Shown in pieces: positions 33,258 through 43,681 of a stretch of 64,000 nt of DNA. The notes below the pieces were generated by a model. That model did no database searches and was not told the origin of the DNA. It saw nothing but the letters and a program-made list of their open reading frames with translations. Each line of letters starts with the position of its first letter. The stretch's first letter is position 1. The translations under genes were made by a program, and so were the position numbers. Origin of the DNA: JAPSGB01 sp963775185 (GTDB lineage Bacteria; Myxococcota_A; Polyangia; Polyangiales; Polyangiaceae). The DNA is taken from the NCBI GenBank assembly GCA_963775185.1, contig CAVZIE010000004.1, positions 62,001 through 126,000 of the forward strand, given 5' to 3'.

Positions 33258-35276
33258 TCAACCGCGGCGGTCGCGAAGCAAGGCGCAGCCGAGGGCGGTC
33301 AGCGCGAATAGCAGTCCTTGCCCGGCCGGCGCAGCCGGCCCGGGCAAGCGACACCCGCAGCCGCTGTCCGATCCCGACGCGGGCGCGCCAAGCTGCGACT
33401 GACCGCCGCCCGCGCCGGACGACGCGCCACCGCCGCCCGCGTCGGCCGACGCGCCACCGCCGCCCGCGTCGGCCGACGCGCCACCGCCGCCCGCGCCGGA
33501 CGACGCGCCACCGCCGCCGTCGCTCGCATCGCTGCGCACTTCGAGGTTGAACGTCTTTTCCGCGTGTCCGGTGTCGTTGTCCACGCGCACGGTGACGCTC
33601 GTGGCGGATGCGGAGGCGGCCGTCGGCGTCCACGTGATCGTGCCGCTGGCGGCGTCGATGCGCATGCCCGCGGGCGGCGTCAGAAGTCGCCACTCGAGTG
33701 GCGCGTCACCGCTGGCGGTCACCGACGTCTGGTAGGCGGTGTCCACCCACGCCGACGGCAGGCTCCCGGTCGTGATGGTCGGCGCGACGACGGGCGTCGG
33801 CTTGGTCACCTCGATAGCGTTCGCTGCGACGAAGCTGTCGTTGAACTGGAACAGCGTCTTCGTGCCGGAGTACGCGAAGTAGAGGTCCGGGACGAACGGC
33901 ACGAACGCTTCGCCAAGACTCGCCGAGCTCGTCGCAAGACGCACGACGTCGTGGTACTTGGTGCCGTCCCACTGTTGTACGGCGGTGCGCTTCCACGCGC
34001 GGTAACCGAGCTTCGTTACGACGGGCGTGGACGGGTCCGGCGGGTCGATGAGCACGTTCGCGCCGAATGCCGTCGCCTTCTCGTACGTGCCGTGATCGGC
34101 CCAGTCCACAACGTAGAAGGAGTAGTCGCGGACCGGCGGCGCGTGCTCGGAGATGAGCGCGCGAGCGAGCAGTACCGAACCGTTGCTCGCGGTGGACGCG
34201 ATGTACAGGTTCGCGCCCACCGGCCACACCCGGGCATCGTAGGGAGAGAGCCCGAGCCACAGCGCGGCGATGGGGGTGTACTTGTTCGTGCCGCCCGTAC
34301 CGTCGACGAGATCCGCGGTCGTCGCGCTGTCGACGTGCACCTTGTCGAACAACGTGCTGGCAAAGCGCTTCAGATCCGCGTCGGTGAACACCAGGCTCGC
34401 TTCACGCAGGCGCACAGCGAAGTCCACGTTGATGGCCGCGTGAGAGATGTCTTCGCCGTTCGTGCCCGTCCACGCGACGCCACGGTAAGTCCAGGCGTAG
34501 CTCGTGCCGTTCACGGACAGGCGGTTCTTCAAGTACGTGCCGAGGGCCTGGGCGCGCTGTTTGTAAGCGTCGTTCTGCGTCACCTGCCACAACGCGAGCT
34601 GCGCGCGCCCGAGGGCGTTCATCATGTTCAGCGGCAAGGCCTGCCCGCCGTACCCGGTGAACGTCGCGCCGCTCTCGGCAACGTAGTGCCCCTCGCCCGC
34701 CGCCGGGCCGCTCTTCCAGTCCGCGTCGAACACGGCGACGGCTTGCTCGAGTTGCGGCACGAGCGCGGCCGTGACGTCCCCGAGCTTGCCCTGCCCGGGC
34801 ACGTCGAGGCCAGCGTACTCCGGGTGCGCGGCGACGAGCTCGGCGAGCTCCGCCATGGGCAGGAGCAACATGCCCGCATGCACGGCCCAGCAGTACGGCT
34901 CCGATCCTGACGAGTACTTCGTCGACTGCCAGCACGGGCGACTCCGGCCAGCGTAGTCGTTGATGCCGCGCGCCTGGTCTGTGCTCTTCATCACGCTCGC
35001 GGCGTGATCGGCGAGCTTGACCAGATACGTCGGATCGCCACTCTGCCGGAACATGGCGGCGTAGCCCATCATCACGTAGCTCTCGCCCCAGCCGAGAGTG
35101 CCGGTCTCGTTGGTCGCCGTCTTGTAGCCGTCGCCAGCGTTCAGCGCCTGATCGGCCTTGTCGAACGCGAAGCGAGCGGACGCGCCTTCGGCGCGCGCCC
35201 GCCCGGGTACCAGAGTCAAGGCCAGGACCAGGGCGGCTGATGGAGAAAAGAGACGTCTCGCGTCACGACGCACCAT
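33258..35276 (-). CDS. Secreted alpha-toroid/Ig-like protein with MYXO-CTERM anchor
   Basis: A 672-residue exported protein. Signal peptide, then a 430-residue helical region with repeated GWGESYVMMGYAAM- and NMMNALGRAQLALW-like blocks, suggesting an (alpha/alpha) toroid as in some glycan-active enzymes. An Ig/cadherin-like domain follows (SLPSAWVDTAYQTSVTASG). Next are four copies of a Gly-Gly-Ala-Ser linker from a 30-bp tandem repeat, then SGCGC, a hydrophobic helix and RDRRG, which is a MYXO-CTERM-like sorting signal. An alternative start is ATG 35288. Catalytic activity not established. Confidence 0.8.
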   Translation of the reverse strand: MVRRDARRLFSPSAALVLALTLVPGRARAEGASARFAFDKADQALNAGDGYKTATNETGTLGWGESYVMMGYAAMFRQSGDPTYLVKLADHAASVMKSTDQARGINDYAGRSRPCWQSTKYSSGSEPYCWAVHAGMLLLPMAELAELVAAHPEYAGLDVPGQGKLGDVTAALVPQLEQAVAVFDADWKSGPAAGEGHYVAESGATFTGYGGQALPLNMMNALGRAQLALWQVTQNDAYKQRAQALGTYLKNRLSVNGTSYAWTYRGVAWTGTNGEDISHAAINVDFAVRLREASLVFTDADLKRFASTLFDKVHVDSATTADLVDGTGGTNKYTPIAALWLGLSPYDARVWPVGANLYIASTASNGSVLLARALISEHAPPVRDYSFYVVDWADHGTYEKATAFGANVLIDPPDPSTPVVTKLGYRAWKRTAVQQWDGTKYHDVVRLATSSASLGEAFVPFVPDLYFAYSGTKTLFQFNDSFVAANAIEVTKPTPVVAPTITTGSLPSAWVDTAYQTSVTASGDAPLEWRLLTPPAGMRIDAASGTITWTPTAASASATSVTVRVDNDTGHAEKTFNLEVRSDASDGGGGASSGAGGGGASADAGGGGASADAGGGGASSGAGGGQSQLGAPASGSDSGCGCRLPGPAAPAGQGLLFALTALGCALLRDRRG
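33405..33530. repeat. 30-bp tandem repeat, four copies, in frame
   Basis: About four consecutive 30-bp units within the MYXO-CTERM protein gene encode GGGGAS(A/S)(D/G)AG linkers. Inner copies are identical and outer copies vary, as expected for slippage. The length is probably variable between strains. Confidence 0.75.
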
Positions 35277-35455
35277 GTTCACGAGCATAGCGCGTCCGGC
35301 CTACGACGTCGGTCCGGCAGGCTGGAGCGCGCTCCGGGTGCGCCAGTGGCCGATCAACGGCGCCGTAGCGGAAAACGGCGCGATCCTGCGCCACCGCGAC
35401 GGCGCCAGCGTGGAGCGAAGCGGCGCGGCGCGCGCGCCGGCGGCACATCGCTGGC

Positions 35456-35713
35456 GTGGTCGCGGATCTGCGCGAGCGCTTTCCGGCACTGCAAGCCGAC
35501 GATGTCGACGCGCGCATCAGCGACTTCACCTTCGACATCGGCGAGCGCATGCGCGTGCCCCAGGACGTGATCGAGCAGGCGCGGGCGTTCGCGCGATCCC
35601 AGGGCGCGCGCACCACCCGCTCCAGCATGCACCTGCCCGTGACGTTCGACGGCGACGACAAGGCGCCGGGTGCCGTGCACCTGCTGTCGCAGTTGTCGCG
35701 GATCAAGCACTGA
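35456..35713 (+). CDS. Small unknown protein, possibly truncated
   Basis: An 85-codon frame from GTG 35456: VADLRERFPALQADDVDARI, then TFDIGERMRVPQDVIEQARA and ending LLSQLSRIKH. The sequence looks like a real soluble alpha/beta protein, and the frame is open further upstream, so it may be a C-terminal remnant. It ends about 100 bases before the TetR gene. A partial copy without the last 35 codons is part of the mosaic at 18.6 kb. No family recognised. Confidence 0.5.
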   Translation: MVADLRERFPALQADDVDARISDFTFDIGERMRVPQDVIEQARAFARSQGARTTRSSMHLPVTFDGDDKAPGAVHLLSQLSRIKH

Positions 35714-35752
35714 CAGCTCTCATTTCAAGTCCGCACGCGCGCTATCACCATC

Positions 35753-35770
35753 GACTGACCGCTCAGTCAG
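35753..35770. promoter_or_regulatory. Probable TetR operator
   Basis: GACTGACCGCTCAGTCAG contains the inverted repeat ACTGA-CCGC-TCAGT, the form of many TetR/AcrR operators. It lies 47 bases ahead of the TetR start, so autoregulation of the whole operon is likely. A short CAGGCCAG tandem repeat follows (35771-35797). Confidence 0.6.
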
Positions 35771-35816
35771 GCTAGCAGGCCAGCAGGCCAGCAGGCTGGG
35801 CGCGGGAGGGCGCGGC

Positions 35817-36434
35817 GTGTACGAGCAAGTCATCCCATCGCAGCGCGAGAGCGAAGTCCCGGATGCGATCCACCGCATCCTGGACGCGGCGGAGAGCGCG
35901 TTCCGGCGCACCGGCTACGCCGCCACGTCGCTACGCGGGATCGCGCTCGAAGCCGGCGTGTCCAAGAGCCTCGTGCTCTACCACTTCCAGACCAAGGAGC
36001 AGCTGTTCGTCGAGCTGCAACTACGCGTCTACGAACGCCTCGCCGCGAGCATCCGCGAGTCGGCGGCAGCGAGCGACGCGGCGCCGCGCGAGCGCGCGCT
36101 CGCCGCGTTCGACGCGCTCGTCGCCACCCTCGCCGAGCGCAATGATCTGGCAACGTATGCCGCGCTCGGCGCGAGCGCGCTCGGCGACGACACGCGTGGG
36201 CTGCACTTCCGGCGCTTGCGCAGCGAGCTTCGGAACCTGCTCGAAGACACGATGCATCGCATCGTCGAGCCGGACGCGCTGCCCATGCCGGTGGCGGACG
36301 CCGCCGATCTCGTGTGGGCGACGATCACCGGTCTCGCGCTCCAGTCCGTGCTCGATGGTCCGGAGCGCGTGGACCGCGGATTTTCCGGGTTGCGAACCCT
36401 GCTCAGCCTGGCACTCCGGGAGCCGCGGTCGTGA
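35817..36434 (+). CDS. TetR/AcrR family regulator
   Basis: A 205-residue regulator. N-terminal HTH (RILDAAESAFRRTGYAATSL, then GIALEAGVSKSLVLYHFQTK), with the typical YYHF-like recognition end; the C-terminal ligand domain is helical. The start is GTG 35817, preceded by GGGAGGG at about eight bases. Its TGA overlaps the next GTG, so it is the first gene of the lipid operon and probably its acyl-responsive repressor. The ligand is inferred from context only. Confidence 0.9.
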   Translation: MYEQVIPSQRESEVPDAIHRILDAAESAFRRTGYAATSLRGIALEAGVSKSLVLYHFQTKEQLFVELQLRVYERLAASIRESAAASDAAPRERALAAFDALVATLAERNDLATYAALGASALGDDTRGLHFRRLRSELRNLLEDTMHRIVEPDALPMPVADAADLVWATITGLALQSVLDGPERVDRGFSGLRTLLSLALREPRS

Positions 36435-39400
36435 ACGCGCGCGTCGCCGCCGTCGATCTCGGAAAATCCAGCGCCAAGCTGCTGGTGGCCGAGCTCGACG
36501 GCGGCGTCCCGGTGATCGTGTCGCGGCAGACGGTGGCCCACGAGGGACGACCGCTCGAGGTGTTCGCGGACTGGTACCGGCGCGAGCAGGTTGGCGGCGC
36601 GGTCGCGCTCGGCGCCACGGGGATCCACGCGGACGGCATCATCCTGCCTGCGCTGACGCGTCTTCCCGAGGACGCATGCCTGGAAGCGGCGCTCGCGGCA
36701 CGCTCGGATCTGCAGGGACCGGTCAATCTGGTGAGCGTCGGCGCGCGCGGCTACTCGATCTTGTCCCGCGACGCGCGCGGGCGCATCCAGCACGTGGAGA
36801 ACGACAAGTGTTCGTCCGGCACCGGCGAGACGATCGTGAAGACCGCTGCGCGCTTCGGCATGAGCCTTCGCGAGGCCGATCGGCTGGCGGCGACCGCGAC
36901 CGGCGCCGTGGCGATCACCGCGCGCTGCTCGGTCTTCGCCAAGAGCGAGATGACCCATTTCGGCAACCAGGGCATGCCGGTCGATCGGCTGTTCCGCGGC
37001 TACTTCGAGTCCATCGCGCGCTACGTGGCGGCGCTGCTCGCGCGTATCCGCAGCGACGGCCCGGTGCTGCTCATCGGCGGGGGCAGCCAGCTCGAGGCGC
37101 TCGGCCAGTGCTTGTCGCAGCAGCTGGGAAGGGCCTTGGAGGTGCCCGGGGACGCGCTGTTCTTCGAGGCGCTGGGCGCGCTGACCCTCGCCGCGGGGCA
37201 TGCTCGCCCCGGCGCGTTACCGCCGGCACCCGACGCGTTCGAATCCGTCCCAAGCGACGTCGCTTCGAGGTGCTGGAGCCGGCGCGCCACGCGGCAGCGC
37301 GCGTCACTATCCAGCGCGCCAGGCCGGTCGCCGACGGCGCCGCGCAGCGACCTTCCGTGCTCGGCCTGGATCTCGGCTCGACGGGCAGCAAGGCCGCGCT
37401 GGTCGCGATCGCCGACGGCGAGGTCGTGCTCGACGTGTACGACCGCACCCGCGGCAACCCCGTGGAAGCCGCGCAACGACTCGTGCGTCGCCTGCTCGAC
37501 ACCGTGCGACCGGACGTGCGCGCCATCGGCGTTACCGGTTCCGGACGCGAGGCCGCGGCAACTGTACTGCGCGCCGCGTTTCCGGAGCTCGCCGGGCGCA
37601 TCGTCGTCGAAAACGAGATTGTCGCGCACGCGACGGCCTCCATCCGCTGCGATCCCGACGCCGGCAAGAGCTTGAGCGTTGTGGAGATTGGCGGACAGGA
37701 CGCCAAGTTCATCCAGATCGAGGGCGGCCGCATCGTCGAGAGCGACATGAACAAGGCGTGCAGCGCCGGCACCGGCTCGTTCCTCGAGGAGCAGGCGGCG
37801 TTCTACGGCGTGGACGACATCGGCGAGTTCACGCGCCAGGCCGAGCAGGCGACGCGCCCGCCGGACCTGGGACAGATGTGCACGGTGTTCGTCGCCGACG
37901 CGGCGGCGGAGGCGCATCGCGAGGGCTTCGTCCTGCCGGAGCTGTTCGCGGGCTTCCAGTACTCCGTCATCCACAACTACCTGGACCGCGTCATGGGGCA
38001 GCGCGCGTTCGGCGAGCGCGTGTTCTTCCAGGGCAAGCCTGCGTCGAGCCCGTCGCTGGCGTGGACGCTCGCCGCCGTCAGCGGGCGCGACGTCGTGGTG
38101 CCGCCGAACCCCGGTGCGATGGGCGCCTGGGGCATCGGTCTGCTCGCACTCGGCGCACTCGAGCGACTGGACGCGCCGTTCGACCTCGCGGCGCTGCTTC
38201 ACGCGCAGGTCGTGGCGCGCTCGGAGATCCGCTGCCGCGACGCGCGCTGCGCGACGCTCTGCAACATCGATCGCACGAGCGTGCGCGTGGGAACGAAGCG
38301 CCACGACGTGCTGTCCGGCGGTGCGTGCCCGAAATTCGAGGTCGCGAGCGCGACGCGGCCCAAGCTCCCGCTCGACGCGCCGAGCGCCTTCGACGAGCGC
38401 GAGCGGCTGATCGCGCGCTACGCCGCCGATCGCCCGGGCGACGTCACCGTGGCCGTCCCGCTCGCCGGCTCCCTCGCCGGCTGGCTGCCGTGGATCACGA
38501 CCTTCCTCGCGGAGCTGGGCCTGGGCGTGCGCGTCCAGCGCTCCTCGCCACGCTCGCTCTCGCGCGGCGAGGAGCTCTGCTACGCCTACGACTCGTGCGC
38601 GCCCGCGAAGATCGCCCACGGCGCGGTAGACGTCGAGGCGTCGATCCTGTTCTTCCCCAAGCTGCTGGGGGTGCCCGATCGCGACGGACCGAGCGGCGCG
38701 ACGTGCGCGACGGAGCAGGCGATGCCGGACCTCGTCGCCGGCGTCGCCCGCGATCAAGGACGCGAGCTCCGCGTCGTCGCGCCAGCGATTCCGCTCGGCG
38801 ACGGACCGACCAGCCCCGGCGTCGTGCTGGCGCTCGCCCGCGCGGCGCGCGAGCTGGGCGCCGACCCCGCGCGCGCCGTGCACGCCGCGTTCCGCGCCGC
38901 CGACGCGCAACGCGACTACGAGCGCGAGCTCTCGGCGATCGGACGCCGGACGCTCGAGCACGGGCTGCCCGTGGTCGTGGTGTGCGGCGCGCTGCACGTG
39001 ATCCACGACCCGGCGGTGAACGCCGGGATCCCGGCGATCCTGCGCAAGAACGCCGTGCTCGCGCTGCCCATGGACTGCTACCCCGTGCCCGCGCACATCG
39101 ACGCGCTGCCACGCGTGGTGTGGGCGGACGCACGCCGCGCGCTACGCGTTGCGCTCGCGGCTCGCGAGCGCGGCAACGCCTATCCGCTGCTCTTGTCGTC
39201 GTTCGGCTGCGGGCCGGCGTCGTTCGTGGAGCAGGTGTTCTCGCTCTTGATGCAGGGCTACCCGCACACGTCGCTGGAGAGCGACGGCCACGGCGGCGCG
39301 GCGGGCTACGTGACGCGCATCCAGGCGTTCCTCCACGGAGTCCGCCAGTACGGCGCGAAACCCGCTTCCGCGCCGCGCCGGCAACTCCAGCTCCTGGCGC

Positions 39401-40606
39401 CGATCGAGGCGCGACCGCTGTCCGAGGAGAAGGACTCGCGGCTCGTGCTGTTCACCATCGGCAAGCGACTCGCGCCACTGGCCGCCGCGGCGTACCGCTC
39501 GCTCGGCTACGACGCCGTGGCCGCCGGCCCCGGCTCGCCGGACGTGCTCGCCCGAGGGCGCCGGGATTGCTCCGGCAAGGAGTGCCTGCCGTACCAGATC
39601 ATGTGGGGCGCGTTCAAGAAGCACCTGGAGGACACGCCGCCGGACAAGCGCACGGTGCTGGTGCAGGTCACCGGGCAGGGCGCGTGTCGCAACTGCATGT
39701 TCTCGATCAAGGACCGCATCTCGCTCGAGCGACTGGGGCTCGACGATCGCGTGTCGGTCCGTCACTTCGGCGCGGACCCCGAGCTGCGCGGCGCGTTCTT
39801 CTCGCGCTTCTGGGGCGGAACCGTCGTGTGCGACATCCTGTCGCAGCTGGCGGCCTACCACCGCCCGGTCGTGCGCGATGCCGCCGCCGTGGATGCCCTC
39901 GACGATGCATTCAACGACGAGCTGCACGCGCTCGTCGAGCGCCCCGGCCGGCAGCGCATGAGCGAGCTCGGCGCGCTGGTGGAGCGCGTGTCGCGCGCCT
40001 ACGCCGCGCTCCCGCGCATCGACGACGAGCGCGGCCTGCGCACCGTGCTGCTCACCGGCGACATCTACGTGCGTACGGACGAGTTCGCCAACGGCGATTC
40101 TGATCCGCGCCCTGAACGAACGCAAGTTGCGCGTCGTGATCGATCCGGTGTGCGTGCTCGTCGAGTACCTCGGCGAAGAGCGCTCCGCCGAGCTGCTGGG
40201 GCTGCCGACGGGGCTCTTCGCCGGCACGGTGTCCCGCACCGTGATGCGTCGCATGCGCCACAAGCTGTACACCCGCGCCCGCGCGCATCACCCCTGGCTA
40301 CCCATGCCCGACGTGCCCAGACTGCTCGAGGTCGCGCGTCCCTTCGTCGATCGTCACCCGCTCGGTGAAGCGCCGATCACCGTCGGCAGTGTGATGCATG
40401 CGTGGCAGAGCCGCACCTGCGACGGCGTGGTCATCGCCAGCCCGTGGGGCTGCGGTCCGTCGCTCGTCGGCGAGAGCCTGCTGCGGCACGAGCGATCGAT
40501 CCCCATGCTGTTTCTCTACAGCGACGGCTCGCCCCTCGACGATCGCCGCGTCGACGGCTTCGCCCACCGCTTGCGGCGCGCCCCGGTGCGCGTGGAGGCG
40601 AACTGA
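36431..40606 (+). CDS. Double CoA-activase / 2-hydroxyacyl-CoA dehydratase-like reductase (PlsA/GeR-like), two frameshifts
   Basis: About 1,390 residues. Domain 1 (36431 to about 37230): BcrAD/BadFG ATPase with VAAVDLGKSSAKLL and the iron-sulfur Cys motifs KCSSGTGE and ARCSVFAKSE. Domain 2 (37350-38200): a second ATPase with LGLDLGSTGSKAALV, ACSAGTGSF and QMCTVF. A DUF2229/HgdB-like part follows: CYAYDSCAPAKIAHG, FGCGPASFVEQVFS, GKECLPYQIMWG and GQGACRNCMFS. The frame changes at about 37230-37262 and 40093-40100; both joins are smooth. Such enzymes use ATP hydrolysis to drive low-potential electron transfer onto acyl groups. Size and order match PlsA/glycerol-ester-reductase proteins of ether-lipid synthesis; the substrate is inferred. 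Confidence 0.8.
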
Positions 40607-42000
40607 TGCAGCCCGTCTTCGTCATCGGTGTGGGCATGCCACGCTTCGGCAAGCTGCCCGGTCGCGGGATCAAGGATCTCGCCGCCGAGGCCGTCACGCT
40701 CGCCCTCGCCGACTCGGGCCTCGACGCCCCCGCGCTCGAAGGCGTGTGGTTCGCCAACAGCGGCTGGGGCATGAACGGCGGACAAGACTGCATCCGCGGC
40801 CAGGTCGCGCTGCGCCCCATGGGCATCGACGGCGTGCCGATCGTCAACGTCGAGAACGCGTGCGCCGGCGGCGCGACCGCGCTCCACGGCGCGTTCTTGT
40901 CCGTGGCGAGCGGCATGAGCGACGTCGCGCTTGCCGTCGGCGTCGAGAAGCTGTTCCAGCGCGACCGCTTGCGCATGTTCGCGAGCTTCCTGGGCGCCCT
41001 CGACGTCGAGAACTTGCCCGCGCTCATCGCCCAGGCCCGCGAGCTCCAGGCCAGCGCCCCTCCCCCTCCCCCTCCCCCTCGACCTCCTGCTGCTGGTTTG
41101 CCGGTCCGGCGCGGAAACGGAAAGAAGCGCCCGCACATCGCCGAGCTTGCGACGCTGCTCAAGGATCTGGTCGTCATCGCGGACCGCTATCACCTGGACA
41201 TCCCGGCGATGGCGAAGGACGCGCTGCGCTCCCGGGGCAACGGCGGCGGACACAGCCCGTTCATGGACGTGTACGCGATCGCGGCGCGGCGCCACATGGC
41301 ACGCTACGGCAGCACGCCGGGGCAGCTCGCGCTGATCGCGGCCAAGAACCACGACCACGGCGCGCTGAACCCGCTGGCGCAGATCCGCGAGCGCTTCACG
41401 CCCTCGGACGTCCTGGCGGACAAGCCCGTCGCATTCCCGCTGACGCGCGCCATGTGCGCGCCCATCGGCGACGGCGCGGCGGCGGCGATCGTCTGCTCGG
41501 AGCGCTTCCTCGCGCGTCACGGCAGCGCGCGCGCCGTGCGCATCCGGGCGTCGGTCATCGCCAGCGGACGCGCCCGCGGCGAAGACGACGCGGACATCGC
41601 CACGCGCGCGAGCCGGCGCGCCTACGAGCTCGCGGCGCTCGGCCCCGACGCCATCCACGTCGCGGAGGTACACGACGCGACGGCCTTCGGCGAGCTGCAT
41701 CAGGCCGAGGCGCTGGGCTTCTGCGCCGAGGGCGACGGCGGAATCCTCGCCGAGTCCGGTGCGACGCGCATCGGCGGTCGCATCCCGCTCAACACCAGCG
41801 GCGGCCTCGAGGCGCGGGGCCATCCCATCGCCGCATCGGGGCTGGCGCAGATCCACGAGATCACGACGCAGCTTCGGGGCGAAGCCGGGCCGCGTCAGGT
41901 CGCAGGCGCGCGCATCGGCATGGCGCAGAACGGCGGCGGGATGCTCGGCGTGGAGGAAGCCGCCATGGGCATCCACGTCCTCGAGGGAGGTGCAGCATGA
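40606..42000 (+). CDS. Thiolase (SCPx-like) with in-frame repeat insertion
   Basis: A 464-residue thiolase-fold enzyme. Nucleophilic Cys in NVENACAGGATAL, His in AEVHDATAFGELHQAEALG, and GHPIAASGL near the C-terminus. The second Cys of biosynthetic thiolases is absent (AQNGGGMLG), as in SCPx-type enzymes. Residues about 147-172 are a Pro-rich stretch plus LPVRRGNGKKRP, encoded by a palindromic repeat at 41096-41124. This lies at a loop, so the protein may still fold. TGATG overlap with the preceding gene. Probable role: acyl chain condensation or cleavage. Confidence 0.85.
   Translation: MQPVFVIGVGMPRFGKLPGRGIKDLAAEAVTLALADSGLDAPALEGVWFANSGWGMNGGQDCIRGQVALRPMGIDGVPIVNVENACAGGATALHGAFLSVASGMSDVALAVGVEKLFQRDRLRMFASFLGALDVENLPALIAQARELQASAPPPPPPPRPPAAGLPVRRGNGKKRPHIAELATLLKDLVVIADRYHLDIPAMAKDALRSRGNGGGHSPFMDVYAIAARRHMARYGSTPGQLALIAAKNHDHGALNPLAQIRERFTPSDVLADKPVAFPLTRAMCAPIGDGAAAAIVCSERFLARHGSARAVRIRASVIASGRARGEDDADIATRASRRAYELAALGPDAIHVAEVHDATAFGELHQAEALGFCAEGDGGILAESGATRIGGRIPLNTSGGLEARGHPIAASGLAQIHEITTQLRGEAGPRQVAGARIGMAQNGGGMLGVEEAAMGIHVLEGGAA
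41096..41124 (+). repeat. Palindromic repeat copy inside the thiolase gene
   Basis: GTTTGCCGGTCCGGCGCGGA plus nine bases, plus orientation, translated in frame. It is preceded by a CCCCCT run (41058-41080). It is the only copy lying internally in an otherwise intact gene. Confidence 0.8.
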
Positions 42001-43679
42001 TCGAGACGCGAGAGCTGGTCGGACGGGTGCGGGCCGGGCACCGCGTGGGACGCGCCCTGCTCCGCACCGTCAAGGGCGAGATCGACGACGGTACGCTCCG
42101 CCAGACGCTGGTCCAGTCGGTGCGCGCGCGCACGCTGTCCTTCGCCGGCGAGCCGACGTTCGGCGAGCTCCTGGCGCGCCGCGCGCGCGCCGCGCCGGAC
42201 GCGCCGTTCCTCGCCTTCGAGGACGAGCGCATCACCGCCGGTCTGCTCGACGCACGCGCCAACGCCGTCGCGGCCGGGCTCGCGACGTTCGAGCTCGCCT
42301 CCGGCGACACGGTCGCGCTGATGTGTCCGAACTGCCCGGAGTTCCTGTACGCGTTCTTCGCGATCCAGAAGCTTGGCCTGGGCGCGGTCCCGGTGAACAC
42401 CGCGCTGGTCGGCGACGGGCTTCGCCATGTGCTCGACAACTCACGCGCGCGCGTGCTCATTGTCCACGTCGATCAGCTCGCCGAGGTGCTCCACGTCCGC
42501 GAACGCCTCTCGGTCGAGCACATCGTCGTGATCACCGAGGGCGAGCCGCTCGGAATGTTCCCGACGTTGGAAGCATGGCTGGTACACCACGCCGGCGCGG
42601 CCGCGCCGGCGTCCACGCCGGACCCCGACGCGGTCGCCCTGCTCATGTACACCTCGGGCACGACGGGCCGCGCCAAGGGCGTCGTGTACCGCTACCGCGA
42701 CTCGAACACGAAGCGACTCCGCCTGCTCGCGAACCTGCTCTACGACGACAGCGACGTGCTGCTCGCGTGCCTACCGCTGTTCCACGCGAACGCGCTCCTG
42801 CTCGCGACGATCCAGGCCCTGAACGTCGGCGCGCGACTGGCCTTGTGCCGGCGTTTCTCCGCGAGCCGGTTCTGGGCGGAGGCGGCGCGTCTCGAAGCGA
42901 CGAGCGTGAACGCGCTCGGCGCGATGATCCCGATCCTGCTGAAGCAGCCACCGGGACCATTCGATCGCGCGCACCGGATCCGGACCGTGGTGAGCGCGGC
43001 GTGTCCGCACAGCGCGTGGCGCGCCTTCGAGGAGCGCTTCGGTGTGCGCATCATCGAGGCCTACGGCGCCGTCGACGCCGGCGGCTTCATCACGCTGAAC
43101 CTCGGCAACGCGCCGGTCGGCTCGATCGGGACGCCGCTCGGCAAGGCGCGCTACCGACTGGTCGACGAGACCGGCTGCGACGCGCCGCCAGGCGAGCCCG
43201 GCGAGCTGCAGGTGTGGACCGGCTCGCGCCGGGTCGAGTACTTCCGCGACACGCGGGCTTCCCAGCAGAAGCACGACCGCGGCTGGCTCCGGACCGGCGA
43301 TCTCCCGATCCGCGACGAGCGCGGCTTCCTCTACTTCGCCGGACGGGCCACCGACTCCATGCGCCGTCGTGGCGAGAACGTGTCCGCCTTCGAAGTGGAG
43401 AGCGTCATCGATCAGCACGACGCCGTGCTCGAGTCCGCCGTGTTCGGCGTGCCGTCCGAGCTGGGCGAAGAGGACATCATGGCGGTAGTCGTGCCGTGCG
43501 ACGGCCGCGCGCTCGACCCTGCCGAGCTGTCGCAGTTCCTGACCGCTCGTCTCGCGCGCCACGCATGCCCGCGCTTCATCGAGATCGCCGGCGAGCTGCC
43601 CAAGACCGCGACGCACCGCGTGCAGAAGAGCGCGCTCAAGGAGCGCGGCGTGACGGACCGGACCTGGGAGGACATCTAG
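41997..43679 (+). CDS. Fatty acyl-CoA synthetase (AMP-binding)
   Basis: A 560-residue ANL-superfamily ligase that activates a carboxylic acid via acyl-AMP to acyl-CoA. P-loop-like motif LLMYTSGTTGRAKGVV, YGAVDAGGF (A5), GWLRTGD (A7) and the C-terminal KTATHRVQK catalytic-Lys region. It is closest to FATP/very-long-chain types by the CPNCPEFLYAFFAIQKLG block. Start ATG 41997 with GGGAGG seven bases upstream, overlapping the thiolase TGA. Intact. Likely provides acyl-CoA to the operon. Confidence 0.92.
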   Translation: MIETRELVGRVRAGHRVGRALLRTVKGEIDDGTLRQTLVQSVRARTLSFAGEPTFGELLARRARAAPDAPFLAFEDERITAGLLDARANAVAAGLATFELASGDTVALMCPNCPEFLYAFFAIQKLGLGAVPVNTALVGDGLRHVLDNSRARVLIVHVDQLAEVLHVRERLSVEHIVVITEGEPLGMFPTLEAWLVHHAGAAAPASTPDPDAVALLMYTSGTTGRAKGVVYRYRDSNTKRLRLLANLLYDDSDVLLACLPLFHANALLLATIQALNVGARLALCRRFSASRFWAEAARLEATSVNALGAMIPILLKQPPGPFDRAHRIRTVVSAACPHSAWRAFEERFGVRIIEAYGAVDAGGFITLNLGNAPVGSIGTPLGKARYRLVDETGCDAPPGEPGELQVWTGSRRVEYFRDTRASQQKHDRGWLRTGDLPIRDERGFLYFAGRATDSMRRRGENVSAFEVESVIDQHDAVLESAVFGVPSELGEEDIMAVVVPCDGRALDPAELSQFLTARLARHACPRFIEIAGELPKTATHRVQKSALKERGVTDRTWEDI

Positions 43680-43681
43680 CC

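Noticed and set aside
33405..33530. Possible CRISPR-like array
   Set aside because: Units are contiguous without spacers and are translated in frame as a Gly/Ser/Ala linker.
36431..40606. Two or three separate genes instead of one giant gene
   Set aside because: Domain order and total length match known single proteins, and homology crosses both frame changes without gaps.
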